Of a stretch of 64,000 nucleotides of DNA, positions 1-5,788 are shown piece by piece. The notes under the pieces are model-generated. The model had not been told where the DNA came from. It did not search any database and saw only the letters and a program-made list of their open reading frames with translations. A program made the position numbers and the translations under genes. The number at the start of each line of letters is the position of its first letter. The stretch's first letter is position 1. Origin of the DNA: Pseudomonadota bacterium (GTDB taxonomy: Bacteria > Pseudomonadota > Alphaproteobacteria > Sphingomonadales > Sphingomonadaceae); assembly GCA_023436615.1 (NCBI GenBank), contig JAEZIO010000020.1:12225-76224 (forward strand). The letters run 5' to 3'.

Positions 1-501
1 GTCGAGCGCCGCGAGCATTGCGCCGGCGATGTTGGGGACGCCGGCAAGGATGTAAACGTTGCCGATCCTCACGCCCGGCGCGCCGGACGACGGGTTCGGG
101 ATCAGCTCGGCGCCTTCGGGCACGCGGGCCATTCGCAGCCGCGCCTCCGTCAGACCGAGGGGGCGATTGCGGTAATAATCCTCGAGGATCTGGCGCGCGT
201 GAGGGTCGATGACCACGGGCACGCCGAACGCGGCAGCAATCGAATCGATGGTGATGTCGTCATGGGTCGGGCCGATGCCACCGGTCGTGAACACATAATC
301 GTGGTTGGGCCGGAGCGCGTTGACCGCGGGGACGATGGCTGGTTGGTCGTCCGCTACGACGCGAACCTCGACGAGGCGGATACCCTGCGCGTTCAGCCAG
401 CGCGCGACTTGCGCGACATTCTTGTCCTCGGTCCGGCCGGAGAGGATTTCATCGCCGATCACGATCAACGCGGCGGTCCAGGTTTTCGATTCGTCGGCCA
501 A
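1..501 (-). CDS. CinA-type molybdopterin-binding domain protein (partial, C-terminus outside window)
   Basis: The minus strand encodes 167 codons open to the window edge. It starts at TTG 501, preceded seven bases upstream by GGAGG; the frame is closed further upstream by TAG. The N-terminus reads TAALIVIGDEILSGRTEDKN, then FTTGGIGPTHDDIT. These are hallmarks of the MoaB/Mog-like fold found in CinA (competence/damage-inducible A) proteins, where the fold is often joined to a nicotinamide-nucleotide amidase. Whether an amidase domain follows cannot be seen. The gene is divergent from map with 48 bases between starts, so both promoters must sit in or beside that gap. Family call is secure; exact substrate is unknown. 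Confidence 0.85.
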   Translation of the reverse strand, partial: MADESKTWTAALIVIGDEILSGRTEDKNVAQVARWLNAQGIRLVEVRVVADDQPAIVPAVNALRPNHDYVFTTGGIGPTHDDITIDSIAAAFGVPVVIDPHARQILEDYYRNRPLGLTEARLRMARVPEGAELIPNPSSGAPGVRIGNVYILAGVPNIAGAMLAALD

Positions 502-549
502 TCCCGCGCCTCCGGTGACTTCGCCCGCCCGAATGCCTATCTAGGCGGC

Positions 550-1380
550 ATGACTCAATACATCACCGTCGCCGAGGACGACCGCGTCGAGGCGCGCAAC
601 GGCGTCATCAAGCTTCATGGACCGGAAGCCTTCGAGGGCATGCGCCGCGCCGGCCGCCTTGCCGCCGAAATCCTCGACGCTCTCGTCCCCCACGTGGTGC
701 CGGGCGTCACAACCGACGAGATCGATGCCATCGTCTACCGAATGACGACCGAGGCCGGCGGAGTTCCAGCGACGCTCGGCTATCGCGGTTTCACGCGCAG
801 TTGCTGCACGTCGATCAATCATGTCGTGTGCCACGGAATCCCCGGCGACCGCGTCCTCAAGGACGGCGATATCGTCAACATCGACGTGACCCCCATCCTC
901 GACGGTTGGCACGGCGACACGAGCCGGATGTTTTTGGTGGGTGACGTGCCGATCAAGGCGAAGCGCCTCGTCGACATCACCTACGAATGCCTGATGCTCG
1001 GCCTCGAGCAGGCCCGGCCCGGCAGTCGCATGGGCGACATTTCGAACGCCATCCAGACCCACGCCGAGCGTCATCGCTATAGCGTCGTCCGCGACTTCTG
1101 CGGCCATGGCCTGGGGCGCCTGTTCCACGACAGTCCGGAAGTCATTCATGCCGGGCGGCCCGGGACGGGTCCGGAGCTGAGGCCCGGAATGTTCTTCACG
1201 GTCGAGCCGATGATCAACATCGGCCGGGCCGACGTGAAACTGCTCGACGACGGCTGGACAGCGGTCACCCGCGACCGCTCGCTGTCGGCCCAGTTTGAAC
1301 ATTCGATCGGGATCACCGAAACGGGTTGCGAGATTTTCACGAAGAGCCCCCGCGGCTTGGACAAGCCGCCCTACGAATAA
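550..1380 (+). CDS. map: Methionine aminopeptidase type I
   Basis: A 276-residue cytosolic metalloenzyme that removes the initiator methionine from nascent proteins. Metal ligands can be seen in NIDVTPILDGWHGDTSRMF (two Asp), the conserved His in CGHGLGRLFHDSPEV, FTVEPMINIG (Glu) and the late Glu in AQFEHSIGIT. Start ATG 550 gives the expected family length; the frame stays open upstream, but that part has no family similarity. The C-terminal tail RGLDKPPYE is encoded by a palindromic unit that is repeated just after the stop codon (see 1351-1405). Confidence 0.95.
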   Translation: MTQYITVAEDDRVEARNGVIKLHGPEAFEGMRRAGRLAAEILDALVPHVVPGVTTDEIDAIVYRMTTEAGGVPATLGYRGFTRSCCTSINHVVCHGIPGDRVLKDGDIVNIDVTPILDGWHGDTSRMFLVGDVPIKAKRLVDITYECLMLGLEQARPGSRMGDISNAIQTHAERHRYSVVRDFCGHGLGRLFHDSPEVIHAGRPGTGPELRPGMFFTVEPMINIGRADVKLLDDGWTAVTRDRSLSAQFEHSIGITETGCEIFTKSPRGLDKPPYE

Positions 1381-1405
1381 CTCGGCTTGGACAAGCCGCC
1401 TTACG
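1351..1405 (+). repeat. Tandem 30-bp palindromic duplication spanning the map stop codon
   Basis: Two copies of a 25-base unit lie at 1351-1375 and 1381-1405 and differ at two positions. Each contains the hairpin CGGCTT-GGAC-AAGCCG. The 30-base period keeps the reading frame: the first copy encodes RGLDKPPYE and is followed by TAA, the second would encode LGLDKPPYV and is followed by TAG. The hairpins may also act in 3'-end formation, although no T-run follows. Confidence 0.85.
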
Positions 1406-1487
1406 TTTAGCGGCTTAGGCCCGCCGGCACGCACTGGCGTGCATGGGGAGTCGTCGCAGCGGCGCCGACGGGCCGGTGCCGATCCGA

Positions 1488-1721
1488 TCAGATCGACACC
1501 AACAGAAGCGCCAGAAGGAACAGCTTGAAGAGCACGATAGACGCCAGGGCCACGATCGTGCCTGTTCCGAAATCCCCCACTGAAAGCCCCTCGCCCGAAC
1601 CGTCGATGTCGGCGTCAGCGTAGTCCGCGGCGGGCACGCGCACGGCCATCGCGATCGCCCCTTGCTTATGCCGGGGCCGCGCAATCGACGGTCGATCGAA
1701 CAAGTCCAGTTCCAGTGTCAT
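1488..1721 (-). CDS. Small single-pass membrane protein, unknown function
   Basis: A 77-residue protein with a polar N-terminal half containing an Asp-rich stretch (AADYADADIDGSGEG) and a C-terminal hydrophobic segment of about 25 residues (VALASIVLFKLFLLALLLVS), so probably a tail-anchored or single-pass inner-membrane protein. It starts at ATG 1721, overlapping the stop of the upstream Rnk-like gene in ATGA, so it is likely co-translated as the third gene of this operon. No family recognised. Confidence 0.65.
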   Translation of the reverse strand: MTLELDLFDRPSIARPRHKQGAIAMAVRVPAADYADADIDGSGEGLSVGDFGTGTIVALASIVLFKLFLLALLLVSI

Positions 1722-2248
1722 TTCATCCTCTCTTGTTGTGAATTGCGGCTGTCCGCCGGCGGTCCAGCGCGCTTCAGCCTCGGCCTTCGCATGCGCCAGT
1801 GCGCCGGCCGCACGGAAAATACCTGCAGCGGCTGGAGCTCACCGATATCGTCGGGCCACAGGATCGACTGCCCCGCACGAAGACCGACGAGACCGGCACC
1901 GAGACGGGACGCGACGCTTAGCCCGAACGGCTCGCGGGCCACCGACGGGTGAAGGAGCTGGCCGAGCCGCCGCTTGCCCTCGCCTGCTCGGAATTCGACG
2001 AAGCTGTTCATGACCGCGAGGTCGTCAGGCACGCTGCCCGGAGCCAGCTTCTTGGCCAGCTTGAGCTTCTTCAGGAGCAAAACGGAGGCCAGATCGTCAT
2101 CGAGGCCAAGCGCGACCGCGCTTAAATAATGGACCTCGTTCTCGGCAACCGCGAACGGCGCGTCTTCGCTGATGCGGTACCACAGGTCGCCGATCATCTC
2201 CGCCGGCAATGGCGGCAGAGCGGCTCGAGGCTGTGCGACTGCAGCCAT
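1718..2248 (-). CDS. Rnk/GreA-GreB C-terminal-domain protein (nucleoside diphosphate kinase regulator-like)
   Basis: 176 residues from ATG 2248. The middle (about 85-145) has the fold pattern of the GreA/GreB C-terminal domain as found in Rnk: VMNSFVEFRAGEGKRRLGQL, then LSVASRLGAGLVGLRAGQSI and a closing LQVFSV. There is no Gre-type N-terminal coiled coil, so this is unlikely to be a cleavage factor; Rnk-type proteins bind RNA polymerase without that activity. The C-terminus is Arg/Pro-rich and may not be structured. It follows the 74-residue gene by one base and overlaps the next gene by four, giving a three-gene operon. Confidence 0.72.
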   Translation of the reverse strand: MAAVAQPRAALPPLPAEMIGDLWYRISEDAPFAVAENEVHYLSAVALGLDDDLASVLLLKKLKLAKKLAPGSVPDDLAVMNSFVEFRAGEGKRRLGQLLHPSVAREPFGLSVASRLGAGLVGLRAGQSILWPDDIGELQPLQVFSVRPAHWRMRRPRLKRAGPPADSRNSQQERMK

Positions 2249-2249
2249 G

Positions 2250-2474
2250 TCAGTTGCCGCCGCGCCGTTGGCGTGCCGCTGCCCGTCGCTTGATCGCCGC
2301 CAGCTCGTCGACGTGGCGGACGAGCGCCCTGGCTCTGGGGAAAGTCTTGCCCTCCAGCTTCTTGTAATGCGGGTTCGAGGTGAAGAAGCGAAATCCGCCG
2401 GCGCCTCGCACGGCCACGCCGACAACTGTGCGGTCGGCCTCTATGACGAAACGATCTGACAATGAGTCCTCCAA
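2250..2474 (-). CDS. Conserved-looking small protein, unknown function
   Basis: A 74-residue basic protein that begins MEDSLSDRFVIEADRTVVGV, continues with a Gly/Phe turn (RGAGGFRFFTSN) and ends in a highly basic helix (AAIKRRAAARQRRGG). Its stop TGA at 2252-2250 is separated by one base from the ATG of the Rnk-like gene. It is the first gene after the leader at 2568-2675, so it would be the direct target of any control by that leader. The domain is not recognised. Confidence 0.65.
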   Translation of the reverse strand: MEDSLSDRFVIEADRTVVGVAVRGAGGFRFFTSNPHYKKLEGKTFPRARALVRHVDELAAIKRRAAARQRRGGN

Positions 2475-2567
2475 TGCACGCGCACCTGAGAGCCGGGCCG
2501 AAGACGGCGCGTCGAATGTCGGTTTTCGGCTCGGATATCGCTGCGCATCCGCGCAGCTCGTCGAGGT

Positions 2568-2610
2568 GGCGCCCTTCCGCTGCTCCCTCGGGAACGGCGG
2601 GACGGGCGCC
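2568..2610 (-). promoter_or_regulatory. Hairpin at the stop codon of leader mini-ORF B
   Basis: A perfect 7-bp stem, GGCGCCC (2610-2604) with GGGCGCC (2574-2568), begins at the last base of the mini-ORF stop codon. The loop carries inner helices (TCCC-GA-GGGA flanked by CCG/CGG). About 95 bases separate it from the first gene at 2474. Placement right at the stop suggests a ribosome-sensitive attenuator or RNA switch; that role is inference. Confidence 0.45.
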
Positions 2611-2675
2611 TAGACGCGTGCGGTGCTGCTTCCGCTGTGCACTTCGTGGCGAAGGATCATGGTGGTCATCATCAT
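2610..2675 (-). CDS. Putative 21-residue leader peptide B
   Basis: The mini-ORF begins with three tandem ATG codons (2675, 2672, 2669) and ends at TAG 2612-2610. Its last residues are HSGSSTARV. A second mini-ORF 0.9 kb upstream (3522-3587) has exactly the same length and ends HPGSSTARR, matching at His13 and Gly15 to Arg20 without gaps. A promoter-like sequence ends 12 bases before the first ATG and a strong hairpin begins at the stop. No Shine-Dalgarno sequence is evident. Expression and function are unproven. Confidence 0.5.
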   Translation of the reverse strand: MMMTTMILRHEVHSGSSTARV

Positions 2676-2687
2676 CTTGATATTACC

Positions 2688-2716
2688 GATATGGCCTGCT
2701 CGATCTGGCTAATCAA
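2688..2716 (-). promoter_or_regulatory. Candidate sigma-70-type promoter before leader B
   Basis: TTGATT (2716-2711), a 17-base spacer and CATATC (2693-2688) on the minus strand. The start point would fall about 5-8 bases before the triple ATG of leader B. An alternative -10, TAATAT, lies closer to the ATG but lacks a good -35. Confidence 0.4.
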
Positions 2717-2749
2717 CCGTGATGGGGAAAAACGAAAGAAGCTGCGGAA

Positions 2750-3046
2750 TTAGCGAAAAATAGCCGCCAACATGACTGCAATAAACAGGAGAAACGGGCT
2801 AAGAAGACCGAAAATATCCTTCATCCGAATTCGCAGCCGCCGCCGATGATCGCGCATGAATCGCTCCGCGCGCGGTCCGATCGCGCCGTCGCTGAGCATC
2901 AGCGCGACGTCGAGCGACGGCAGGCGCGGGAAGATTGCGACCAGGTGGTCGACTTCGCCGCGCTCGAGCTTCGGGTAACGTCCGATCAGTTCGGACGCTT
3001 CGTTCACCAGCCTTGCGTTGCCGGTCCCGTCCAGAGCCGCGAGCAT
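2750..3046 (-). CDS. C-tail-anchored membrane protein, paralogue of the upstream gene
   Basis: A 98-residue protein: an N-terminal helical domain (RLVNEASELIGRYPKLERGE, then LMLSDGAIGPRAERFMRDHR) followed by a C-terminal transmembrane segment (FLLFIAVMLAAIF). The order YP...E, LSD-like motif, RF-x-x-DHR, basic stop, TM is the same as in the gene before it, so the two look like a tandem duplication. The ATG at 3046 overlaps the upstream stop as TAATG, so they are translationally coupled. No named family recognised. Confidence 0.72.
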   Translation of the reverse strand: MLAALDGTGNARLVNEASELIGRYPKLERGEVDHLVAIFPRLPSLDVALMLSDGAIGPRAERFMRDHRRRLRIRMKDIFGLLSPFLLFIAVMLAAIFR

Positions 3047-3387
3047 TACGCGCCTCCAATCGAATTCCACAGCAGCCAGCAGATGGCGAGGAAGGCGACG
3101 ACGAGGGCGATCGCCGTCACGATCTCGATCGGGCCGAAGCGAAGCTGGTCCCGATGGTTCGCAAAGAAATGCTGGAGCTGCGCGCGCACAGTCTCGTCCG
3201 ACGCTAAGCGTTCGATTTCGACATAGCGCGCGGTGCGTATGTGCTTCAGGATCTCCGCCGCTTCCGCCGCTGATACGTTGGGATATTTCGCGACGAGATT
3301 GACGATGCGGGTACGCTTGTCCGCCGGCCGGTCGGCCGCGTCGCGCTTCGCAAACAGGGTTTCGGACTGTGCAGGCCAGCTTGCCAT
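3046..3387 (-). CDS. C-tail-anchored membrane protein, unknown function
   Basis: 113 residues from ATG 3387, preceded by GGAGG five bases upstream (an in-frame ATG at 3399 includes this ribosome site and is less likely). A helical domain (KYPNVSAAEAAEILKHIRTA, LASDETVRAQLQHFFANHR) is followed by a C-terminal transmembrane helix (VTAIALVVAFLAICWLLW). It has the same architecture as the downstream paralogue and is first in a two-gene operon behind leader A. The soluble domain would face the cytoplasm if the tail anchor is standard. Confidence 0.75.
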   Translation of the reverse strand: MASWPAQSETLFAKRDAADRPADKRTRIVNLVAKYPNVSAAEAAEILKHIRTARYVEIERLASDETVRAQLQHFFANHRDQLRFGPIEIVTAIALVVAFLAICWLLWNSIGGA

Positions 3388-3484
3388 CGGCACCTCCACT
3401 GCTGCAGGCCTCGGCCACGCGCAGCGTGGCGGCTGAGACCCTAGGTTATCGGAAGGCTCCGCTATCGGAACCGGGTGGAGAGCA

Positions 3485-3520
3485 GCCCTGCGAAGCGGGC
3501 GGTCGCCTCGCGCGCAGGGC
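3485..3520 (-). promoter_or_regulatory. Hairpin just after leader mini-ORF A
   Basis: An 8-bp perfect inverted repeat, GCCCTGCG (3520-3513) with CGCAGGGC (3492-3485), encloses a 20-base loop that can pair internally (GCGAGGCG with CGCC). It begins two bases after the mini-ORF stop codon and lies about 100 bases before the gene start at 3387. This arrangement mirrors leader B. Confidence 0.45.
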
Positions 3521-3521
3521 G

Positions 3522-3587
3522 CTAGCGTCGTGCCGTACTGCTGCCGGGATGAAGAATGATCTGCACCGATTGAGCGTTTTTACTCAT
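3522..3587 (-). CDS. Putative 21-residue leader peptide A
   Basis: ATG 3587 to TAG 3524-3522, ending HPGSSTARR. The residues at 13 and 15-20 are identical to those of leader B at 2610-2675, and the lengths are equal. The DNA around the shared end is also similar (GGCAGCAGTACGGCACG against GGAAGCAGCACCGCACG). The proposed -10 box ends six bases before the ATG, so the mRNA could be leaderless. The peptide has no run of one amino acid that would suggest classic biosynthetic attenuation. Confidence 0.5.
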   Translation of the reverse strand: MSKNAQSVQIILHPGSSTARR

Positions 3588-3593
3588 GGGCTT

Positions 3594-3621
3594 ACACTAG
3601 AGTCTGTACGGAAAATGTCAA
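3594..3621 (-). promoter_or_regulatory. Sigma-70-type promoter before leader A
   Basis: TTGACA (3621-3616), 16-base spacer, TAGTGT (3599-3594) on the minus strand. The surrounding 3540-3720 stretch is clearly more AT-rich than the genome background, as expected for a promoter region. No other gene was found between here and the nucleotidyltransferase stop at 3727. The start point would fall at or next to the leader A ATG. Confidence 0.55.
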
Positions 3622-3726
3622 GTTTTCGGGAAATACGTGTAACTTAACAAAAGTTGTGCTTATCCGGCCGCTTTACAGACGTTTATTAGCAAATGAAGCG
3701 CGCAAATTATTGGCAACTTGTGGGTT

Positions 3727-4491
3727 CTACGCTGCGTCGACTTTGGACAATCGGTCCCACCCCGCCACAAGTTCTCGCGCGCGTTCCACGTCCGGCGGGA
3801 AATCGACCTCTCCCCACTCCTCGCCATTGATGTCCAGTGTCCACACGTCCGCGCGCTCGGCGATATGGTGGATCACCCGCAGGTACCATATCGTCGTTCC
3901 CTCGGTCGTCCGGATGTCGCGCTCGATCGCGGAGCGGAAGGTTGCGGCGCCGCCCGAGCGGAATGCGAGGAGGCCGATCGATTCCCCATTCACGCCGGCA
4001 CTGATCCGCTTCCCGATCGCCTGCAGCCGCCCGTCCGGTTCGACTACGACCTTCATGTCGTCTTCGTCATAGGATGCCTTGCGGTCGATGGTGACGCAGA
4101 TGCCCGGACGCCGGTTCGCGACGACCTTGGCCATGAGCGAATCCGAGACCAGCGTGTCGCCGTTCCAGACCAGGCAGTCCCCGTCGAGCTCGTGCCGGGC
4201 GATGTACAGGGAGCCGAGATTGTCGGCGACCTTGTAGAAGGGGTTGTAGACGGTGCGGACCGCCGGGCTGCCGCTTCGCTTTGCCAGCGCTTCCTCGACG
4301 AGATGGTCGTGGAATCCGGTGACGACCACCGCCTCGCCGACGCCGTTTGCTGCAAGCGCGTCGAGCTGCCGGTCGAGGAGCGTCCGGCCGCCGAAGTCGA
4401 TCAGGCATTTCGGCCTGTCGTCGGTCAGGTGCCCCAGGCGCGAGCCCTGCCCCGCCGAAAGGATGATCGCCTTGTCCATTCGCGCGGCCAC
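3727..4491 (-). CDS. Sugar-phosphate-type nucleotidyltransferase (NTP_transferase family)
   Basis: About 250 residues with the nucleotidyltransferase signature near the N-terminus: AIILSAGQGSRLGHLTDDRP followed by K, the usual G-x-G-x-R and lysine region, and a metal-binding Asp in WNGDTL. Such enzymes join a sugar or alcohol phosphate to a nucleotide, giving for example CDP- or NDP-activated precursors; the substrate cannot be told here. The length fits the short phosphocholine or sugar nucleotidyltransferases. Start is GTG 4491 with AAGG close upstream, or ATG 4479. It diverges from glnB. Confidence 0.75.
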   Translation of the reverse strand: MAARMDKAIILSAGQGSRLGHLTDDRPKCLIDFGGRTLLDRQLDALAANGVGEAVVVTGFHDHLVEEALAKRSGSPAVRTVYNPFYKVADNLGSLYIARHELDGDCLVWNGDTLVSDSLMAKVVANRRPGICVTIDRKASYDEDDMKVVVEPDGRLQAIGKRISAGVNGESIGLLAFRSGGAATFRSAIERDIRTTEGTTIWYLRVIHHIAERADVWTLDINGEEWGEVDFPPDVERARELVAGWDRLSKVDAA

Positions 4492-4553
4492 TGCCTTTCA
4501 AATGCGGCGGCGATTGGGCATTACCGGCGAGCCGCCATCGAATGGGGTTTCGC

Positions 4554-4892
4554 GTGAAGAAGATCGAAGCCGTGATCAAGCCGTTCAAGCTCGATGACGT
4601 GAAGGACGCGCTTCACGACGTCGGCGTATCAGGCATCACCGTCACTGAAGTGAAGGGGTTCGGCCGCCAGAAGGGCCATACCGAGCTCTACCGCGGGGCC
4701 GAATATGTCATCGACTTCCTGCCCAAGGTGAAGGTCGAGGTCGTCGTCGAGGACGTGCTTGTCGAGAACGTGATCGAAGCGATCACGCAGGCCGCGCGCA
4801 CCGGGCGGATCGGCGACGGCAAGATCTTCGTCATCCCGATCGACGAGGCGGTGCGGATCCGCACCGGCGACCGCGGCGCCGATGCGATCTGA
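4554..4892 (+). CDS. glnB: Nitrogen regulatory protein P-II
   Basis: 112 residues from GTG 4554 (VKKIEAVIKPFKLDDVKDAL). An ATG at 4542 is in frame, but the family begins at this valine. The T-loop GFGRQKGHTELYRGAEYVID places the uridylylated tyrosine at position 51, and the B-loop TGRIGDGKIFV binds ATP/ADP. The trimer senses 2-oxoglutarate and glutamine and controls glutamine synthetase through GlnE and NtrB. glnA lies 0.9 kb downstream on the same strand with three small genes between, rather than in the direct glnB-glnA pair common elsewhere. Confidence 0.95.
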   Translation: MKKIEAVIKPFKLDDVKDALHDVGVSGITVTEVKGFGRQKGHTELYRGAEYVIDFLPKVKVEVVVEDVLVENVIEAITQAARTGRIGDGKIFVIPIDEAVRIRTGDRGADAI

Positions 4893-4908
4893 GGCGGCCG
4901 GTCGCTGA

Positions 4909-5118
4909 ATGAACGATCCGCGCCTCTCGTCCATGGCGCCCGAGGAGCTGAAGGCGGCGATGCGCACGCTCGGCTACCGGACCCAGGCGGATCTCGCGAA
5001 CGCGATCGGCGTATCGCGGTCCGCGGTTAGCCTCTGGCTCGAAGGCAAGGTCGGCGTTCCCCGACCAGTGGCGATGCTTCTGAGGATGCTGATAGCGGCG
5101 CAGCGCCGCATTTATTGA
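4909..5118 (+). CDS. Small Xre-type helix-turn-helix protein
   Basis: A 69-residue protein that is almost only a DNA-binding helix-turn-helix: TQADLANAIGVSRSAVSLWL followed by EGKVGVPRPVAMLLRML. It begins 16 bases after the glnB stop on the same strand, so it may be co-transcribed with it. Its targets are unknown; no clear inverted repeat was noted next to it. The pattern (Q at helix 1, S-R-S-A-V-S-x-W in the recognition helix) is typical of Cro/CI-type proteins. Confidence 0.8.
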   Translation: MNDPRLSSMAPEELKAAMRTLGYRTQADLANAIGVSRSAVSLWLEGKVGVPRPVAMLLRMLIAAQRRIY

Positions 5119-5184
5119 CCGGGCGAAACCAGCGCCCCGTTCCGGTCGTTACGCCTCGCAACCGAAAACAAGGGAGGAACGGCC

Positions 5185-5340
5185 GTGTTGTGGACCATTC
5201 TCGTAATTCTTCTGATCCTGCTCCTGATCGGCGCGCTTCCGCGCTGGGGACACAGCGCCAACTGGGGCTATGGCCCGTCGGGCCTGCTCGGCATCATCCT
5301 GGTGGTCGTGCTCATCCTGCTTCTGATGGGCCGCCTCTAA
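5185..5340 (+). CDS. DUF3309-type small membrane protein
   Basis: 51 residues from GTG 5185, with GGAGG seven bases upstream. Two hydrophobic stretches flank a polar centre: LWTILVILLILLLIGALPRW, then NWGYGPSGLLG and a second helix ending LLLMGRL. The WGYGPSG motif between two Leu/Val-rich segments is the signature of the DUF3309 family of small proteobacterial membrane proteins. Function is unknown. Confidence 0.8.
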   Translation: MLWTILVILLILLLIGALPRWGHSANWGYGPSGLLGIILVVVLILLLMGRL

Positions 5341-5347
5341 GGCGGAG

Positions 5348-5527
5348 CTACTCGAATCGGGGAAGCGGCCCGAGCTTGTCGGTCGCTTCGTCGATCGCCG
5401 CGGCAAGCTGCGCATAACGCTCGCCGAGCTCGAAATGCGACGCTCGCGAATATTTGCACGTGGTCGCATTCGCTGCAGCGAATTCCTCCTCCGCCCGTCG
5501 CCTGAAATAGCAACCGTCTGATTCCAT
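5348..5527 (-). CDS. Small conserved-type protein of unknown function
   Basis: 59 residues from ATG 5527 to TAG 5350-5348, converging on the DUF3309 gene with seven bases between stops. It reads MESDGCYFRRRAEEEFAAAN, then LGERYAQLAAAIDEATDKLG. The pattern of a tyrosine/arginine start followed by an alanine/glutamate-rich amphipathic helix resembles small sphingomonad proteins I have seen next to other genes; no function is known. Two longer frames over the same DNA have no coherent composition and were dismissed. Confidence 0.6.
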   Translation of the reverse strand: MESDGCYFRRRAEEEFAAANATTCKYSRASHFELGERYAQLAAAIDEATDKLGPLPRFE

Positions 5528-5788
5528 TGGGCAAAGCTAAACGATGGGCGGGCGGAGACAATTAACTTCCGTTACACGCGCGCCACTATTCTTGCTTGCG
5601 TCGCTTAGCTCCGGGCGGACGACCGGCGGCCGGTGAAAAGTTCACGGGCGGCTGGATTCCGGCCGGCAGCCGAACGACAAGTCGCTCCCAAGCTTCGGAT
5701 TCGCAAGTCTCACCCGCGCAGCGCCACTGCTTCGCGGGCGCGATTTCTTGTCGCCCGGAGCAGGCAACGAGACACCAGGGAGCGGCAC
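5528..5788 (+). promoter_or_regulatory. Upstream region of glnA with potential RNA structure
   Basis: These 260 bases hold no convincing gene. Two inverted repeats can be seen: CGGCTG (5649-5654) with CAGCCG (5667-5672), and CCCGCG (5713-5718) with CGCGGG (5733-5738). They would make a structured leader if the promoter lies near 5560-5600, where the sequence is locally AT-richer. I see no clear sigma-54 -24/-12 pair. Confidence 0.3.

Noticed and set aside
2750..3418. One long 222-codon protein on the minus strand
   Set aside because: The first part is only the shadow of the upstream gene in another frame; TAATG overlap and the GGAGG at the 3387 start show two separate genes.
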